A DNA stretch of 64,000 nucleotides from Cristatella mucedo (Eukaryota > Bryozoa > Phylactolaemata > Cristatellidae). Of the stretch, positions 1-13,600 are shown piece after piece. The translations under genes were made by a program, and so were the position numbers. Numbering within the stretch: the stretch's first letter is position 1; each line of letters begins with the position of its first letter. Location: NCBI GenBank assembly GCA_009760855.2, contig WPIO01000005.1, forward strand, positions 13,382,001 through 13,446,000, given 5' to 3'. The notes beneath the pieces were generated by a model. That model was not told where the DNA came from. It saw only the letters and a list, made by a program, of their open reading frames with translations, and did no database searches.

Positions 1-127
1 GTTTGCGTCCGACCAGCTGCCCGCGCGCGGCCGCCGCCCGACCGACTCGGTCGGAGCTTCGGCTCGCTGTAGCACCCCAGCCACCTTTTTCGCAACCACC
101 TCATACAACGACACCTCTCTCTTCCCG

Positions 128-170
<43 letters not shown>

Positions 171-1154
171 GACAGATATTAATTTCTCTGATGGTACTGT
201 GCAAATTTATTATTATTATTATTATCCTTATTGTCTTTGTCTTTCTCTCGCTCTCTACCTGTCGTGACTTGCAGACGTCGACCAGTGCAGCCTCTTTGTT
301 GTTCAGCGCCTACACAACAAACCGTAGCCGCTCATGGACGGCACTGCGCCGTCTCAGAGTTCTACGCGGTTGCCTCGCGTTCCACCCATCATCACCTTCC
401 TCGATGTGCCTGCGGTTGGCGAGACTGAAAATGACGAGGCAGAAAGCGGCGGCGGCCGCGGCAGAAACTTGGCGACCGGCCCTGCCCGACAGCCGGAGCG
501 AACAGTAAATGCAGGCAAGTGGCGACAGTCGGCGGGCGCGAGTCCGTCCGACCGAAAAGTTGCCGCGAATCCGGTGCGCCACCTTCATTCTGCTATGTTG
601 GGTTTTGTCACCGCCGGCGTTTGTGGGCGGGCGTCTTCTGCAGCTGGGGTCGTAGAAAACGCCGCCGCTGGTGAACTTTCCTTACCCTCTGCTGCGCCCG
701 CGAAGTGTCGCGCCGTTTCTCGCATTCTCCGTTAGTGCGCGCAGCCGCTCGACTGCCTGTGCGGCGCAGTTGTCTGCACCAGGCAGCCATTTTCGCCGCC
801 CTTTGCATCCTCCTGCTGCTCGCGAGCGACTAGCGAAGCCGCTGCAATTCTTCTGAAATATTTGCGGGACTACTAAGCTAAGCAGCACACAAGAAACCTA
901 GACGCAATGCGTTTGACGCGAGGCTGAAGTTCAATTTGTTTCCTTTGGAGCCTCCCGTGCGACGGCGAGATTCCGCGAAGCATGAGGCAGCCGAGCCTGC
1001 CAGCCGGCGAGAATCAGCGAAATGCCTGAAGCCGGCCTTAAACGGCGAGTCTTGCTTCCTGCTTCGATCTTCCTTTTTGCAGGAAGCTTACACCGTCAGT
1101 CTTCCTTTTAAGTCTTGCTTACTACTCGCTCCGGCCCCTGGTGTTCATAGGAAA
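1..1154. other. GC- and CpG-rich region, possible promoter/5' leader
   Basis: This stretch is rich in CpG, contains a TC microsatellite and a short ATT repeat (about 206-228), and has no convincing coding exon. Several overlapping open frames exist on both strands, as expected from GC-rich DNA with few stops. It could be the promoter and leader of the CNG channel gene that starts somewhere before 4.56 kb, but no transcription start can be fixed from sequence alone. Confidence 0.35.
130..169 (+). repeat. (TC)n microsatellite
   Basis: Nearly uninterrupted TC dinucleotide run of about 40 nt. Confidence 0.95.
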
Positions 1155-1172
1155 ATGGCTTTTGTTGGGCAG
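1155..1172 (+). other. Candidate short first coding exon
   Basis: An ATG in good context opens six codons (MAFVGQ) and runs into a consensus donor (CAG|GTGAGA). The exon would end in phase 0, whereas the first secure CNGB exon at 4,563 needs a preceding phase-1 end. At least one unseen exon would therefore have to lie between them. This is a weak guess. Confidence 0.12.
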
Positions 1173-1803
1173 GTGAGAAATTGCCCCGCTCGATGTACCT
1201 ATCTCTGAATTTTAACTTTTCACGATTGCTTTTATCGTCCGCCGCCTCACTGTCGTATTCTTGCGCCACTGGCTCGTAGATTCCCATAAACAGGAACACT
1301 CGTATAAGGCTTCAATTGTTTGGCCGGTCGATTTATCCGCCCTGCATTTCAAGGCAGCTGAGAAGGCGTGCCCTTGACTGCATCTACGATTGGTCATATA
1401 CCAAGTGTTGCACGAGTCTTGGCCAAGGAGTAGAACCACGTTTGGCTGCTAATATTCTTCGTTAAGTCTACCCCAAGGCTCGGACCGCCCCTAGTTTTGG
1501 CGACGCACACACCGAAAACTCGAGTAGATAGGAAGCAGGTAGGAGGTGAGATTCGCCACGTTAAGCCGGTTTAAGCCAGTGTCAGCTCGAGCTTTTGAGT
1601 CCTTGTCTAGCTGCACTGTTGGTAATCCCGATAATCAGGATACGATACGTTACGTATTCGTGACGATCGATATCGCAATTCTATATCCTACGCGATCGTG
1701 TTCGTAATCCCGCCCCGGCTGACGGCGCCTCCTCGTACGAGCGCTTTCTGAATAAGTGGGTAACGAACCGCCGTGCGGCAGTCGGAGGCAGGGCCTGACT
1801 TTC

Positions 1804-1980
1804 TGCCGGGCCGCAATAGCCCAGGAGGTAATGTGCTCGCTCTTCACAACCGAGGTCGTGGGGGGTTCGAATCCTGCGGTGGGCGGTCCTTTATTTCCAA
1901 CTGCCGGCGAGGGTGATGGCCGATGAGGCTCTTCTGTCGCTATAAAAAATGGAGGCTGTTAAATCAGCCAGTATTTATTA
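1804..1980 (+). mobile_element. SINE-1 copy (tRNA-derived)
   Basis: The head has a tRNA-like B box (GGTTCGAATCC) preceded by GAGGTCGTGG. The body carries the family signature GGCTCTTCTGTCGCTAT and ends in GGCTGTTAAATCAGC. It matches the copies at 6.9, 15.3 and 58.8 kb and, inverted, those at 27.3, 45.1 and 53.8 kb. A tail fragment of the same family (GCTCTTCTGTCGCCATAC) recurs near 2,228. Confidence 0.75.
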
Positions 1981-2949
1981 ACATTTATTTCCCATCTCTA
2001 CTCTGCGGCTCACTCACTCACCGTCGCAATGGCTGAAACAGAATAGGCTGCATGGAAATTGACCAAATACTGCAAGCAACTAGGAGGGAATCGCTACATC
2101 GTGGAGAACGCGTGCAACTACAACCGTAGCAGTTACATTATTGGCCACATGAAGATAGTTACAAGATTGAGATAGGCAATACGTGTTGAGAGAAGGGAAA
2201 TCTGCGTGATTAAAAGAAAAGGACAGAGCTCTTCTGTCGCCATACAGAAAGAGGCTGCTCTGTGCTAAGAGAAAAACCTCGACCAAAAAACCACTGCTAT
2301 TTGCGAAAAGACACGGCCGAGACTGAAAACCAAAAAATGCAACAACAAAGGTGACGTAAGAAAAACCATTTAGCACAATGCAACCATTTCATGGACTTCG
2401 GGTAAACTGATTGTAACTATTTGGGAGTGGATTGTGCCAGCAGAAGGCCGATATATTTGTAAGAGCGAATGAAGTAGCGCTGCCGTCAGTTCTCGTGTGA
2501 GGATTAGAGCTTTGTCAAATGAGCTGTTACACGGGTACAAGTGCATGGCGAGGCGAGAAAAATGTAGCGTTCCGTCTAAATGATTTGGAAGCCATCGATC
2601 GAAAGTAAAGTATTTTACCTACTTTAGATGTATGCTAACGGTAGCAGCTCTAATTAATTCGTCTGCTGTGAGTATCAAGTGATAGAAATGTATTAGTGGT
2701 TATACTATAACAGTAATAATCATAGGTCTTTAGTATTTCACCCTACTTGAACTGACTCTCTACCCCGGTGCTTTAAAAACTAGCAGCAAGAGTAGCACTA
2801 AACAAAAATTCGTCATTAGCAAAGTATCATCCTTTGACAAGAGAGCAAAAACAAATAGATATAATGAATAGATCAGCTTGCAAAAACATGCAAAAAGACG
2901 CTCGTGGTCCCCCATTTGTAGAACACCCTAGTCAGTAGCACGAACTGAA
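1981..2949. other. No gene seen
   Basis: AT-rich sequence with only short chance ORFs. Apart from the SINE-1 tail fragment at about 2,225-2,262 I see nothing assignable. Confidence 0.5.
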
Positions 2950-3440
2950 TCGTTCACAGGTGAGCATGGGTGAGAAAAGCCCACGGGAACTAAATCGGGA
3001 GCGAATTGAAAGCTGAGCAGAGCTAAGACATTACAGACGGTGACAGGAGCCGGGTCCAAGCTACTGGCTTTCAGTACATATATACTGTTGGCTCGATCAC
3101 CAAAAGAGTTTATTTTAGAGGGAGGAACAGCAAGACGACTGGCGAGGCGAGGCGCGTGCAGGTGCGTGCGAGAGCATGTGACTGGAGGAGCAAGGAGGCA
3201 AGATAGGTAGGCTGGTGATGTGACCTGTGAGCCAGACGAGATTATCGTGAAATCGATTAAATCCTTGATAGGAAGCCAGCGAATCTCAGACAGAAGTAAG
3301 GTGATGTTTGTAGCTACTCCGCCGACGACGACAGATCAGAAGAGCCGCTGAGTGTTGCACCAGTTTAAGACAATTAATGGAGGCAAGGATTCCTGGATAC
3401 GTGGATTCGCAGTAATCTAGAAGCGACTTCACAAGCGCAT
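2950..3440 (-). mobile_element. Decayed CR1/L2-group LINE remnant
   Basis: Shares a run of motifs with 31,180-31,560, such as GTAGGCT...GACCTGT(G/A)AGCCAGAC and a following AAATCGATT-like stretch. Both resemble the minus strand of the reverse-transcriptase C-terminal region of the LINEs in this window. No open frame survives. The assignment rests on this internal comparison only. Confidence 0.4.
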
Positions 3441-4562
3441 GAGCTACCCATGACTAGCACCTCTGATTTCGGGGGGGGGGGATTTAGAAGGCCTGCTGAG
3501 GGTTCAGCAAATGCATTTCTTGGATGCCACTTGTCTCCCTAATCTCTGAGATGCAGCTTATTCCGTGCTATGTCTAACGATGCACACTTGAAGCGTCTCA
3601 TACAGCCGTGCAAGTTCGAATGCTGAAGCCGTCCCCAAAGCTCCCAGGCCGGATCGCATTGGTTTTTCGCACTCTTCAATTTATCTCGACGATTTCCAGA
3701 AGCCACGATGAATAGCTGCCGATTCGTCGTGGCTTCTACTGGCCCACTTTGAGGAATGCGCATTTCTGTCGTCTTCCTGTCCCATTAAGTCATCGAGGGC
3801 TACTCCGAAAGCTGCAGATTTTAACTCTACTTATTCATGCTCAGAGAACTTTGCCGCCTGCGAACTTGGAAACCCTTGGTCTTTTGAGGAGTGTCCTCTG
3901 AAGTGGGCCCTCTGTCTGCATGTGTTTTTTTTGTATCGTTGGTAGCTTTCTCATAAGATTGATGCGTTACTCCGCTCCGGTACCTCGCAAAATAGAGATT
4001 AACGGTTTCCGCTAGAAGGTTTATTCCACAAAGCTGAAAGCACTAGAAAAAATTTTGGGGATTGTGCTTTCATAAATGTCCACAACGACAGTTATTATGC
4101 CGTATTACTTGCTTAGTGGCTATAGAGACCAGGTTATTGACATATCTTTATGTGGAATGACTCCAGTGCGTCTAAGAAAATTAAGAGGCTGCACATCAGT
4201 CTCGTGGAGATTCGAGTTTCAATTTATAAGGAGTTCGAGTACCCATTTACATGAATATGAGTAGTGTATGGTTTCGGATAAACCAATATCTACCCTTCGT
4301 AATGGCTGTATGGGAAAAAGAGTATAAGGTGGTTTGACTTTTGGTGCATTCATAGAGTCAGTGACTCAAACCTCTTGCCAGCGTTCATGCTGGAGTAAAG
4401 AGCTTGCTACAAAAAACCTGTGGTCAGCTCGCTGAGACTTGTAATTTTAACTGTGGGCGATGTGGAGAAACGTCTTGCAAAATTCAGTTATGCTTATATA
4501 GTCCTAGTTCTACCAAACCTTGTTGACGGATGCTTTTAAAAGCATTATTTTTTCTTCTGCAG
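3441..4562. other. No gene seen upstream of first secure exon
   Basis: Contains a run of about ten G at 3,471-3,480 and chance ORFs. It ends in a pyrimidine-rich tract and CAG acceptor just before 4,563. No upstream coding exon with the required phase-1 end was recognised. Confidence 0.5.
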
Positions 4563-4674
4563 ACAAAATTCAAGACCTACTGTTCAATCCAGATGCTGAC
4601 AGCTGGAGGTCGCACTCAGTCTCCAAGTCTCTGCCTGGGGCGCTGCTAGGGGATACAAGCTTTACGACGAGCCT
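4563..4674 (+). CDS. CNGB: CNGB exon, N-terminal cytoplasmic segment
   Basis: A pyrimidine-rich acceptor (TTCTTCTGCAG) precedes it and a CCT|GTGAGT donor follows. Only one frame is open, encoding [14 protein letters not shown] and a Ser-rich stretch. It begins with 2 nt of a split codon and ends with CT, which the G at 8,223 completes to Leu. The phase match with the next, homologous exon is the main support. Confidence 0.6.
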
Positions 4675-7600
4675 GTGAGTTCCGTGCGTTCGCGTCGCAG
4701 GCCAGTAATTGCAGTCGATAGTAAAACCTGTACAGGGTCTCCATGCGATCCGGGCGCTCCCTGGCCAGCCTGAAGGCCTCAGTAGCTCCTAGCACTTCAT
4801 AGTGTGATGTGGTGAGTGTTGTAGCTACTTCACCCTCTCTATCAAGCTCCGGCACTCAGCGGCAGCTCAGTGCTGGGTTTTTCACGAAGGATTCTCCGCC
4901 CTTCTACCACGAGTGAAGTGTTTTTTGGCGAAAATAGTGGTCTACGCTTACAAAAGTGTATGTATAAAAGGCTGGGTTAGAACAAACTTCAGCTAATGTG
5001 TTGGAAGACCTGAGTTTACCTGAATTGCTTGTAATATGCACGGGCTGTATGCCCCTGTATATGCACCTGTGTCTCAAGTTGTGTGACTCATTGCAGTAAC
5101 GCTCACGGACGCGAATCGCTACGTCAGGCGCCTGCAGACGATATTCTTTGTTACTAGAACAAAGATGCAAAGTTTTAAATGCCAATCTCGCACCGAATAC
5201 AGGTGGGCTCACAAAGCTATGATTTCACTTTTTCGGTGACCAGTGGTGGATAGCCAATTAAAAGAAGAATCGTTCTGCGTTATATTTTGCTTCGTCGTGC
5301 CGTCGAAGGTACGAAGTCAAGATAAGGCTGTAAGACAAAATGTTCTTCTAAACCTCATATAAGCGTCTTCCGTAGATGTTTTTAAAGGCAAATTGGCTGA
5401 AGCTAAACGTCTGACCTGCTTTTTGGCCTTAGATTCTGCTTCTTCTGTCGCGTTCTCCTTACTTTCGCTAAACATGCGCAAAAATAAACAGGCGTTACTC
5501 AAATGCAGGATCAGACGTCACTCGAGCTCCCCTAAGGCTACCATTTGGCTCGTTTTTTTCAGACGGCTGTGCCTTGAAAAAGTTGATCGTAAGATCCTAA
5601 CTCATCAAAACATATTATCAAATTCCTCGATTCTGGAAAAACACATGTATACGTACTGATTACGTTGGTGTAAATGCTGAATATATATCCGCACATTTCG
5701 TACATCAATGTACACTAAATAAATTAGATTCACGAATATACACACACGTATATATATGAATTTAATTGCATGAATAACTATATATAATTTCAAATTTAAT
5801 TTCAAAATGCAGAGCAAATAGAGGCCATCTGCCGTGCGCCTGAACGCCAAAAGAGAATTTTGCCTGGAGTGGACGATGATTCCACAACCTGTGTTCCGGT
5901 TCAGTATTCTACCGATTGAGCTACCGAGACTCTTTTTGCTGAAGAGTTCAACTCAGGGTTCGCATTGATTAAGCACAGTCATGATGCTAGCTTGTCAGCT
6001 TGTGGTGAACATGGCACTTCTTTGTTTCCATCGTACCGAGTTGCAACTGCTTCTAATTATTGTATCATACACGCTGCTGACATCGCAAGCTTTCTTTAAC
6101 TACGTAACTAGCTGTGGTCGATAAAATGCAGTCCCCAAATGTTTCATTTCACGAGGTCAGAAAAAAATCACCCCTACTTTGCCACTTTCTCAGTGCTTGC
6201 TAGTGACTCTTTCGAAATCAAATTTTGTAGTAATTGGAAGACACCTAAATAAACTATCGATAAATAGAATTGCATAGACAAAAAAGCTTCAGTGCTCGAT
6301 ACTTGCGAAATTATTTTTCGCGAATGTCACGGACACAGGTTATACTCCATTTTGAATGAAATTTTCCGCATCATGAGGATACTTTCTAATTTAATTGGCT
6401 TCTCATTCTCCTGCAAGCAGTGAGAGCTGCTTCATTCAGTACAAATTGATACGGGTATTACAATGATTTTCTGCGTCCGTATCCCGTCGGGAGAGGTCTT
6501 AATCGTCAGAATTATCCCTTTTCAGGCACTCGCTATTCGGGGGTAGGGGAATGGCCTGGAAAAGTGGTAAAAATGTTTGCATTTTAGGAAGTTTGTCTAT
6601 TCAAATTACAACTAGTAATAAATGCAATACCAAGTTTTGTAAATTGACAAGTGACCAGAAAATGGTAAACAAAGTTATTTTTTAAGAATAGTTTGCACTG
6701 GAAGTAGTATATTGAGATCGATTATCATTCCCATGGCCATGTCCCCTTCGTATTTTTCATTGCTGCCAGTCAGCGTAAACTTCCGTTAACTGGATTTACG
6801 TTTATTCAATATTAACTAGATTGATTTTCATATTTACATATTTGTATATGCTCGTTTAAATCAGATGTACCTTTATATGGAAGGTGAGCTTCCACGGCCC
6901 ACTAGGTAAGGCGGTTGCTTTTCACGACCTTGGTCCCGAGGTCGTGGGTTTGAATCCTGCCGCCATGGGTGATTCATTATCGCCAATGCAAGCGGCGGTG
7001 ATAGCCGTAAAGGCTCTTTGGTCGCTATACAAAGGGGACTGTTCAAATCAGCAAGTATATTTGTTAAACATACATAAAAAAATTTGAAGAAACCCCCTTT
7101 GTATATTAATGGGAATAGCAAAAATATGTAGTTAATTGTTAAAAACTAATTTCATTCAAAAAGAACTAAAGTTGGGGAACTGCTAAAATAAAGTGTGTAC
7201 TTCGTAACAACGAATTCAGAACAAAAATGAGAGAAGAGCGTGTATTATACGTATATGCATAAATTTTGAAGACAACAGCGAGACAAGCAAGCAACAGAGA
7301 GAAATTGGTAAGTGTCGAGCTCCTGAAACTCAAATACAGCGTGATTTCCTTCAACCTCTACAACAGCAACTGGCTGAAGAATAAGAAGAGCGTGATCTTC
7401 TTGCTTTCTCCGTCCAGCGAATCCAGTGTTTTCGAAAAGATCAATAGCTGCAAGAGACCGAAGACTGTTATCAGACACAAGTTATCAGCGCTTACCGCGG
7501 GCTTACCGGCACGGTCAGCCGACGCTCATTGCTCAGCCTTCCAGAGCGCTGGCGAAGTTTTCCGGAATTTTTGTAAGGCCATGGGCTAATACAGATAACA

Positions 7601-10600
7601 TTATAAAACCCGTTTGCAGTTGACTGCACTGAGGTGATTCCTGCGATCGGTCGAACTCACGCGTGTCGCGTCCCCCAGCCCCGCACGCCCCCGCGGCCGT
7701 GGCGAAGCGACAAAGCGGCGACTCTCGGAGCAGCCTTGGTAGTGCGAGGAGCAGCGCGCTCCGAATGCCTGGCTGAAAGACTGTCACTGCTCGCTGCGCC
7801 GATTCGCCGCTACTGACAACTGATCAGTGAGATAAACAGTACTGCCGCCACGAGGGATAGAATACAAGGCCTGGTGGTGCTGAATGTTTCGCATTGACAA
7901 CTTGGCTATCGGGATGGCGTTCGACTGCATTGGACACGGCGGACAGAAACATTCAAGTGAAGAGTTTTGCGTGGCTACTACATTACAGGCAAGCAGAGAA
8001 GGCGATCGTCGGCGCGGTGATTGTTAAAGCTTCTAGTGACGGAGACGTCTTTACTGTTCACCAAGCCACAGTGCCGGTCGCTCGCGGGTAGTTCAGCAGC
8101 GAAAAATAAACCGGATCAATAGCTACCGCTCTTGTCGTTCTAATAATGGCCCGGTTTCCAAGCAAAACGATTCCTACTCTCTGTCTCAGAGTTCGCTGCT
8201 CACCATCGCTGCTTTTTGCTAGGTCGGAGCAGCAGCTCCAGATCAGCCCGAGGATCACGAAGAAGCTGCGCAGTCTGCGTCAGGCATTCGCCGAGCGTAC
8301 CGAGGCCGTCAGAAGAAGTACGTTTGCAGAACCGGTCACTCCACCCGACTCAGACAATGACAACTCAAGTGACGGCAAGTAGTTCTTTGATTGCTAAAAT
8401 TGCTTCGATTAACAGTACTGAGCATTAAAATACAAATTAATCTGCCATAACTTGTGTATTTATGTGCTTGCATACGTATATGTGAAGATGCATATTGGTA
8501 TATACCTGTATGTATATGTAAAAGCTTAAGCATACTTGCAAGTACAGGCTGTATATTTTCTGTGTATATATATATATATATTTATTTATTTATATATATT
8601 TATATTTATATATATATATATTTATGTACACAAAAAATATACGTACGCACGTCGGTGTATATATTCATCTCCCTAATCGTATCTGTACTTGAAAAACAAG
8701 CATTGATATAAAGTAGTTGCTCAATTTTCCGATTACGTGCTGCTTTCTCGCTGCCAACTGGCATCTGGCATGTGCTTTCGCAAGCAAAGAGTGTCGTTTT
8801 TAAGCGAGAATGCAGGAATTCGAGACAACAGCTGAAGTATTTAGGAGATTTGTAAGGCATTAGGTAACAACGCGGCCAAAGTCTGCTGCTGGAAAGGATG
8901 TGTCAGCAGAGAAACGTCTGAAGCACTAAGCAAGAGCTGCAGTCAACAGAATGCAGCTGAAGTTGATTGTCAGTATTCAGGAACATTTCCCTCAAATCGG
9001 CGTCCTTGTTCAGAACCATGTTCTAAGTTTTGTAGCTGAAATTCTAAGTAGAGTTCCGGGGGGCCTTATAATTGAGGTGCGGGAGAGCTGCGATGCATTA
9101 CTACGCTCGGCAGCGATCTACTGAGCGCATAGACGGAGTAGTAAAGTTCGCTGCTGTCAAGGTGCACGGCACGTGCCGAGCAGCCGCTCCTTGGACTCAG
9201 TTCTAGTACTCACTGCACTATTTACGCCAGCAGCTCGCATCTTTCTGTGCAACTAGCAGAGGAGACTCTGACGAGTCTCGAATGGCTTCTACAACGCCCA
9301 CCGAACAAGTATTTGGCAGCATCTACGATCGAACCCGCTCCCTGAGAGACAGCCAGATACCGTTGTAGCGACAGAAAGTAAAGCGCTCAATTTGCTACCA
9401 CCCCACAATGCGTCCGTAGCGCCATCACTCCTGGCAGCCAATCAGCCGTCACTCCTACATATGGCACGCCCTGTAGGAAGCCACCGCTGCGTCAGCTGGC
9501 GAACCTGCTAAGTTGTCCGCGCTGTCCATTGTACTCGCCTTAATATCGAGTGGCATTAGCTAGGACCGATACGGTTGCTGGACCAAGAAGTGGGGATAGA
9601 TTTACGACTAGCGAAATCGTTACAGTCTACATCGGTACAGTCGTGAATCGAAGAGAGCTTTCGGACAGGACATGGCGTAGAGGCCAAGGCCGATCGCAGC
9701 CAGCCTATTGCCACCGTACTGTGACTGCAGCCCGCCCGGCAACCGATGAAGGTTCGGTACAGGTCACTGCTAACGAACCACTATTCGTAAAGCAGAATCA
9801 ACCTCCGACTTATGAAATGGATAGTGACCGGGAAACCTGTAGTAAGTCGAATTTTCGTCAGTCAAGAACGGTATATGAAAGTCCTCAGTAATCCACAATG
9901 CATAGCTGCCAGACGTCATTTCCTCTGTTTGCGGCGTAGTCAAATCTAATGACCGCGTGTGAATTTAAATGTTTTCTTGGATAAATTTTGATTTCGATTT
10001 TTTTCATGACAGCGGCCGAGTTCGTATCTCCTAGTTTTTGTAAGTTGAACCGTCATTAATCGAACCGGCGTCGGTCGGGGATGACTGTACTGCTTATGCA
10101 CACTATATTCAGTGTACCGTACGTAGTTCGAGAGACGGAAGGAGATAAGAGGGGAGAAGAAATTTAAACACAAGTTGCTGCATGTTGCCTGGCGATGTGC
10201 GAATGTGCACGTAGAGGAAGAAATTAGTGTAAGCCGGCCCTACGACCTATTCCGCCAGCCTAGGGCACATAATAGTATACAGGATCAGAATCTGCAATTG
10301 TAAGGTCCTCTCTGCTCGGACTCAGGTGCTCATCAAGCTAGATTATTAAATTTAAGCTTTACGAGGTCTACAGAGCACAGGCGGCTTCTTGAATTAATGG
10401 CGAATGCGACCTCGGAGGTAAGTGAATTAATGGAAGGGAAGGAAAGGGAAGGGAAGAAAGGGAAAGGGAAGAAATAGGAAGGAAAGTGGGAGAGGAATTG
10501 TGTAGAATAGAGTTAGGGGACATGAGACGGTAGGAAGAAAAGGAAAGGGAAAGAAACCGGAGGGAAGCAAACGAAGGTAAGAAAACGGAAAGGAAGGTGT

Positions 10601-13600
10601 GTAAGGAGACTAATTTCGACGAGAATCTCAAACTACTATTAGAATAAAAAGTGATTACAGCCTCGCCTACGCTTAGAATGTGGATTGTTAGGATTTCGTA
10701 GGTAAATAAAGTATGTCATTCTGCTCGTCCTCTCAGCTTCTTAATGTTCTTTTAGGGCTCTTTGAAGACTTGGCTATTTGTTTTGCTCCGCTTACACTCT
10801 CGATTACGACTGTCCTAAATACTTTTCATTAGCTGGCTTCGCTCTGGCTTCGGGACGTTGATGGACGTGAGAAGACGATTATGAGAATGCGGGCTGATGG
10901 GTAAGTATGGCAACTTTAATACAATAGTTATAGCATGTGAAACCGAGCAGTCGTCGCTCAAAATATTTCACTACGAAACCGAAACCCTTTTGCAGATGGC
11001 CATACGATTGTGCGTCCAATAATGTTTAGAGTCTTATCAGATTCGGTAGAGCGACTAGAAATCGAGGCAGCAGCCGCCACAAACATAGCTGCAGACCTCT
11101 CAGGTGGGCGTTGTTGACATACGCTTACCCTCATAGCTAAGCTCGCTGTTCTAATATGGACAATGGGGATAAGGAGAAAGCAGGCGATAGGATTGTGTTC
11201 GACTCAACGCCAACTCTTCCCAGAAAGCACTGGCCTAGGGCTGTAGTTGCCGCTGGAAGGCGCCGCCTTCTGCCTTTTTATTTAGGCAGCAGTCGCAGTG
11301 GGTATGGACGCAGTTGGTCTGTACCGAGTTCAAACGCTGACCCATTTTCTTGCGTCTACTCCCGGGCGAATTTCGAACGCCGAGCGAATACGGTCTGAGG
11401 CTCTGCGCTGCGATTCGTCTGTGCGAAACTTCACTCGCCAGACGTTCAGTACAGACGCTCCTACATAGCGCAGCTATAGGAATTTTCAGACTGCGGCGCA
11501 CTCGGTCAAAAGAGATAATGTATCGAGACTGCCTACAAACGAGAGAGAAAAAAGATATTTCGCTGCAGCCCGAGTCTCTCGTGACGTCAGGGATGGCCGT
11601 CGCCGAGTCGGCGGCCGCAGCGACGGTGGCAGATAAGGCTCGTCGCCGCCGAGTCGGCGGCCGCACCAACAGCTTTGCTCGCTTTTGTCGCGGGTTTTGT
11701 CCCGAGGAGCTTCAAAGATAACGGGGCCCCGTCATTCGCAGAAGCAGGCGCCCAGGCACGTCGTGCCGATGGCGAAACGGTCTGGGGCACTACAATTGTT
11801 GGCAGCTGTTTCTGCGGAAGATTTCCGGTATCGCTTCGGCAACGCTGCGAATGCGCTTGCGAAAGTAGAGGCAACCTTTTGCGGGAAACCTGGCTCAATC
11901 GTAAAGCTGCTGTTTTACTTGAAGCAGAACGATCATTCCACCCATAAACTCTGACCAGACCTACCCCGCCAGCGTTCGATTTGCATACTCAGTAATACAT
12001 GACCATTCATGAGCATAGTAGCAATTCAATGAAGTTGAAGCTATCAGGTTCACGAACTAACGCTGGTGAGGCAACGGAATGCCTGCGCACTCGTTTATTC
12101 GCATTCTCAGACTTTAAAGGAATTTCTTGTACTCGAAATCTTTAATGTTCGCCAACCATCGCTGTACCGTCGCATTTCACCGATGCGCCACCACGTGCTT
12201 AGAACCACATCCTCGAACACATCCACATCCTCGAACGAACGTGCCACGTGAACCCTCTGGTCACGTGCGTGGATTCGCCACTAGGTAAACGGGACCCCTT
12301 CGGCGAGGCGAGCCTAAAGCTACGGCTGCTTAGGTATCCAGCTAAAGGACACTCCTTCTCAGGCTTTCGCACGTGATCTGGGACCTACCTTGCAGCAATT
12401 TATAATCCAAGAACCGAGCAACTTGGAATATGGCGCTAAGACAGTTCAAACGGTTTGTGAATTGGGTATATCCAGCATGAAGCCTGGCGAGGTATGGAGA
12501 TTGGTACAGGGTGAGTCTTCCATATTTCCTGCATTGTTTCAAGCCACCCATCGCACTATTGCGCAAGCAAGACACTGGATTACTCTAACTTCAGAGTCGT
12601 CAAACCATCTACAAACCCAAGAGCTTCTCTTTAAATATGCCATTAGAATGCGCTTCATGTGGCGAAATTTGGGAAAAAACTCGGCAGTTTTTCTTTCGCG
12701 AACGGAGCAACATTACTCCTATTACCACATTACTCATTGCTACATTTAATTAAATGTAATCATTATTACATTAATTACATTTATCAATGATTACCCATTA
12801 CCACATTGCTCCTATTCTGAACAACCTCCACTGGCTCCCCATCAAGCAGTCTATCTAATTCAAGATTGGGTCACTCATTTTTAGGTCACTGCATTCTCTT
12901 ACTGCGGAAATATCTCTTCAAAGTGCTTCCCAATCTGGCAAGGCGTCTCACCATCCACTCTTCTGACTGAGATGGTGAGCTAAGTTAGATGGTAGGCCTC
13001 TAACCAACCGAAATCCTTCGGAGACCGTCCCTTCAGTCCGTATGCTTCAAGGCGTACACTAATCATCTGAATTACGTCACGACACCCCGACTTGACTGCC
13101 TATAAAAAGAAGAGAAAACTAACTTGCTCACAACATTTCCTGGGTCTGTGGACGTGATCCTCCGTGCGCTCATGACTGCTGACACTGTGCTTGTGTGCAC
13201 ATTATCACTAACCGACTGACACGCTTCTTTTGCAGCATGTTTATGGTGCCTCGAAGCAGATTTATTTCGTTTAGGGTGTAACCCAAATGGGTCTCCGTAT
13301 TATTATTTTGATCATCGATTAAAATTGGTGCTGGAGTGACATTTCTGCTCAGGAGTTTAAGCCGTTTGCAGTCCCCTCGAGGCAGTTCTTCAAACATATC
13401 GCACTCAGTACCTCCAATTATCAGCTGCCAATGGTTTCAGTAACCTATCTCCGCCCAGGTACAAATACTTGCTTTACTAAAGCTGTTTTCGATATCTCAT
13501 TTCGATTGCGGGTTCCAGAAACCATCGCTTCCATATACTGCGAGGTATATAAAATTGTATTATTATTATAATCAAAGTTGGGTCTCATGAAAAATTTTGA

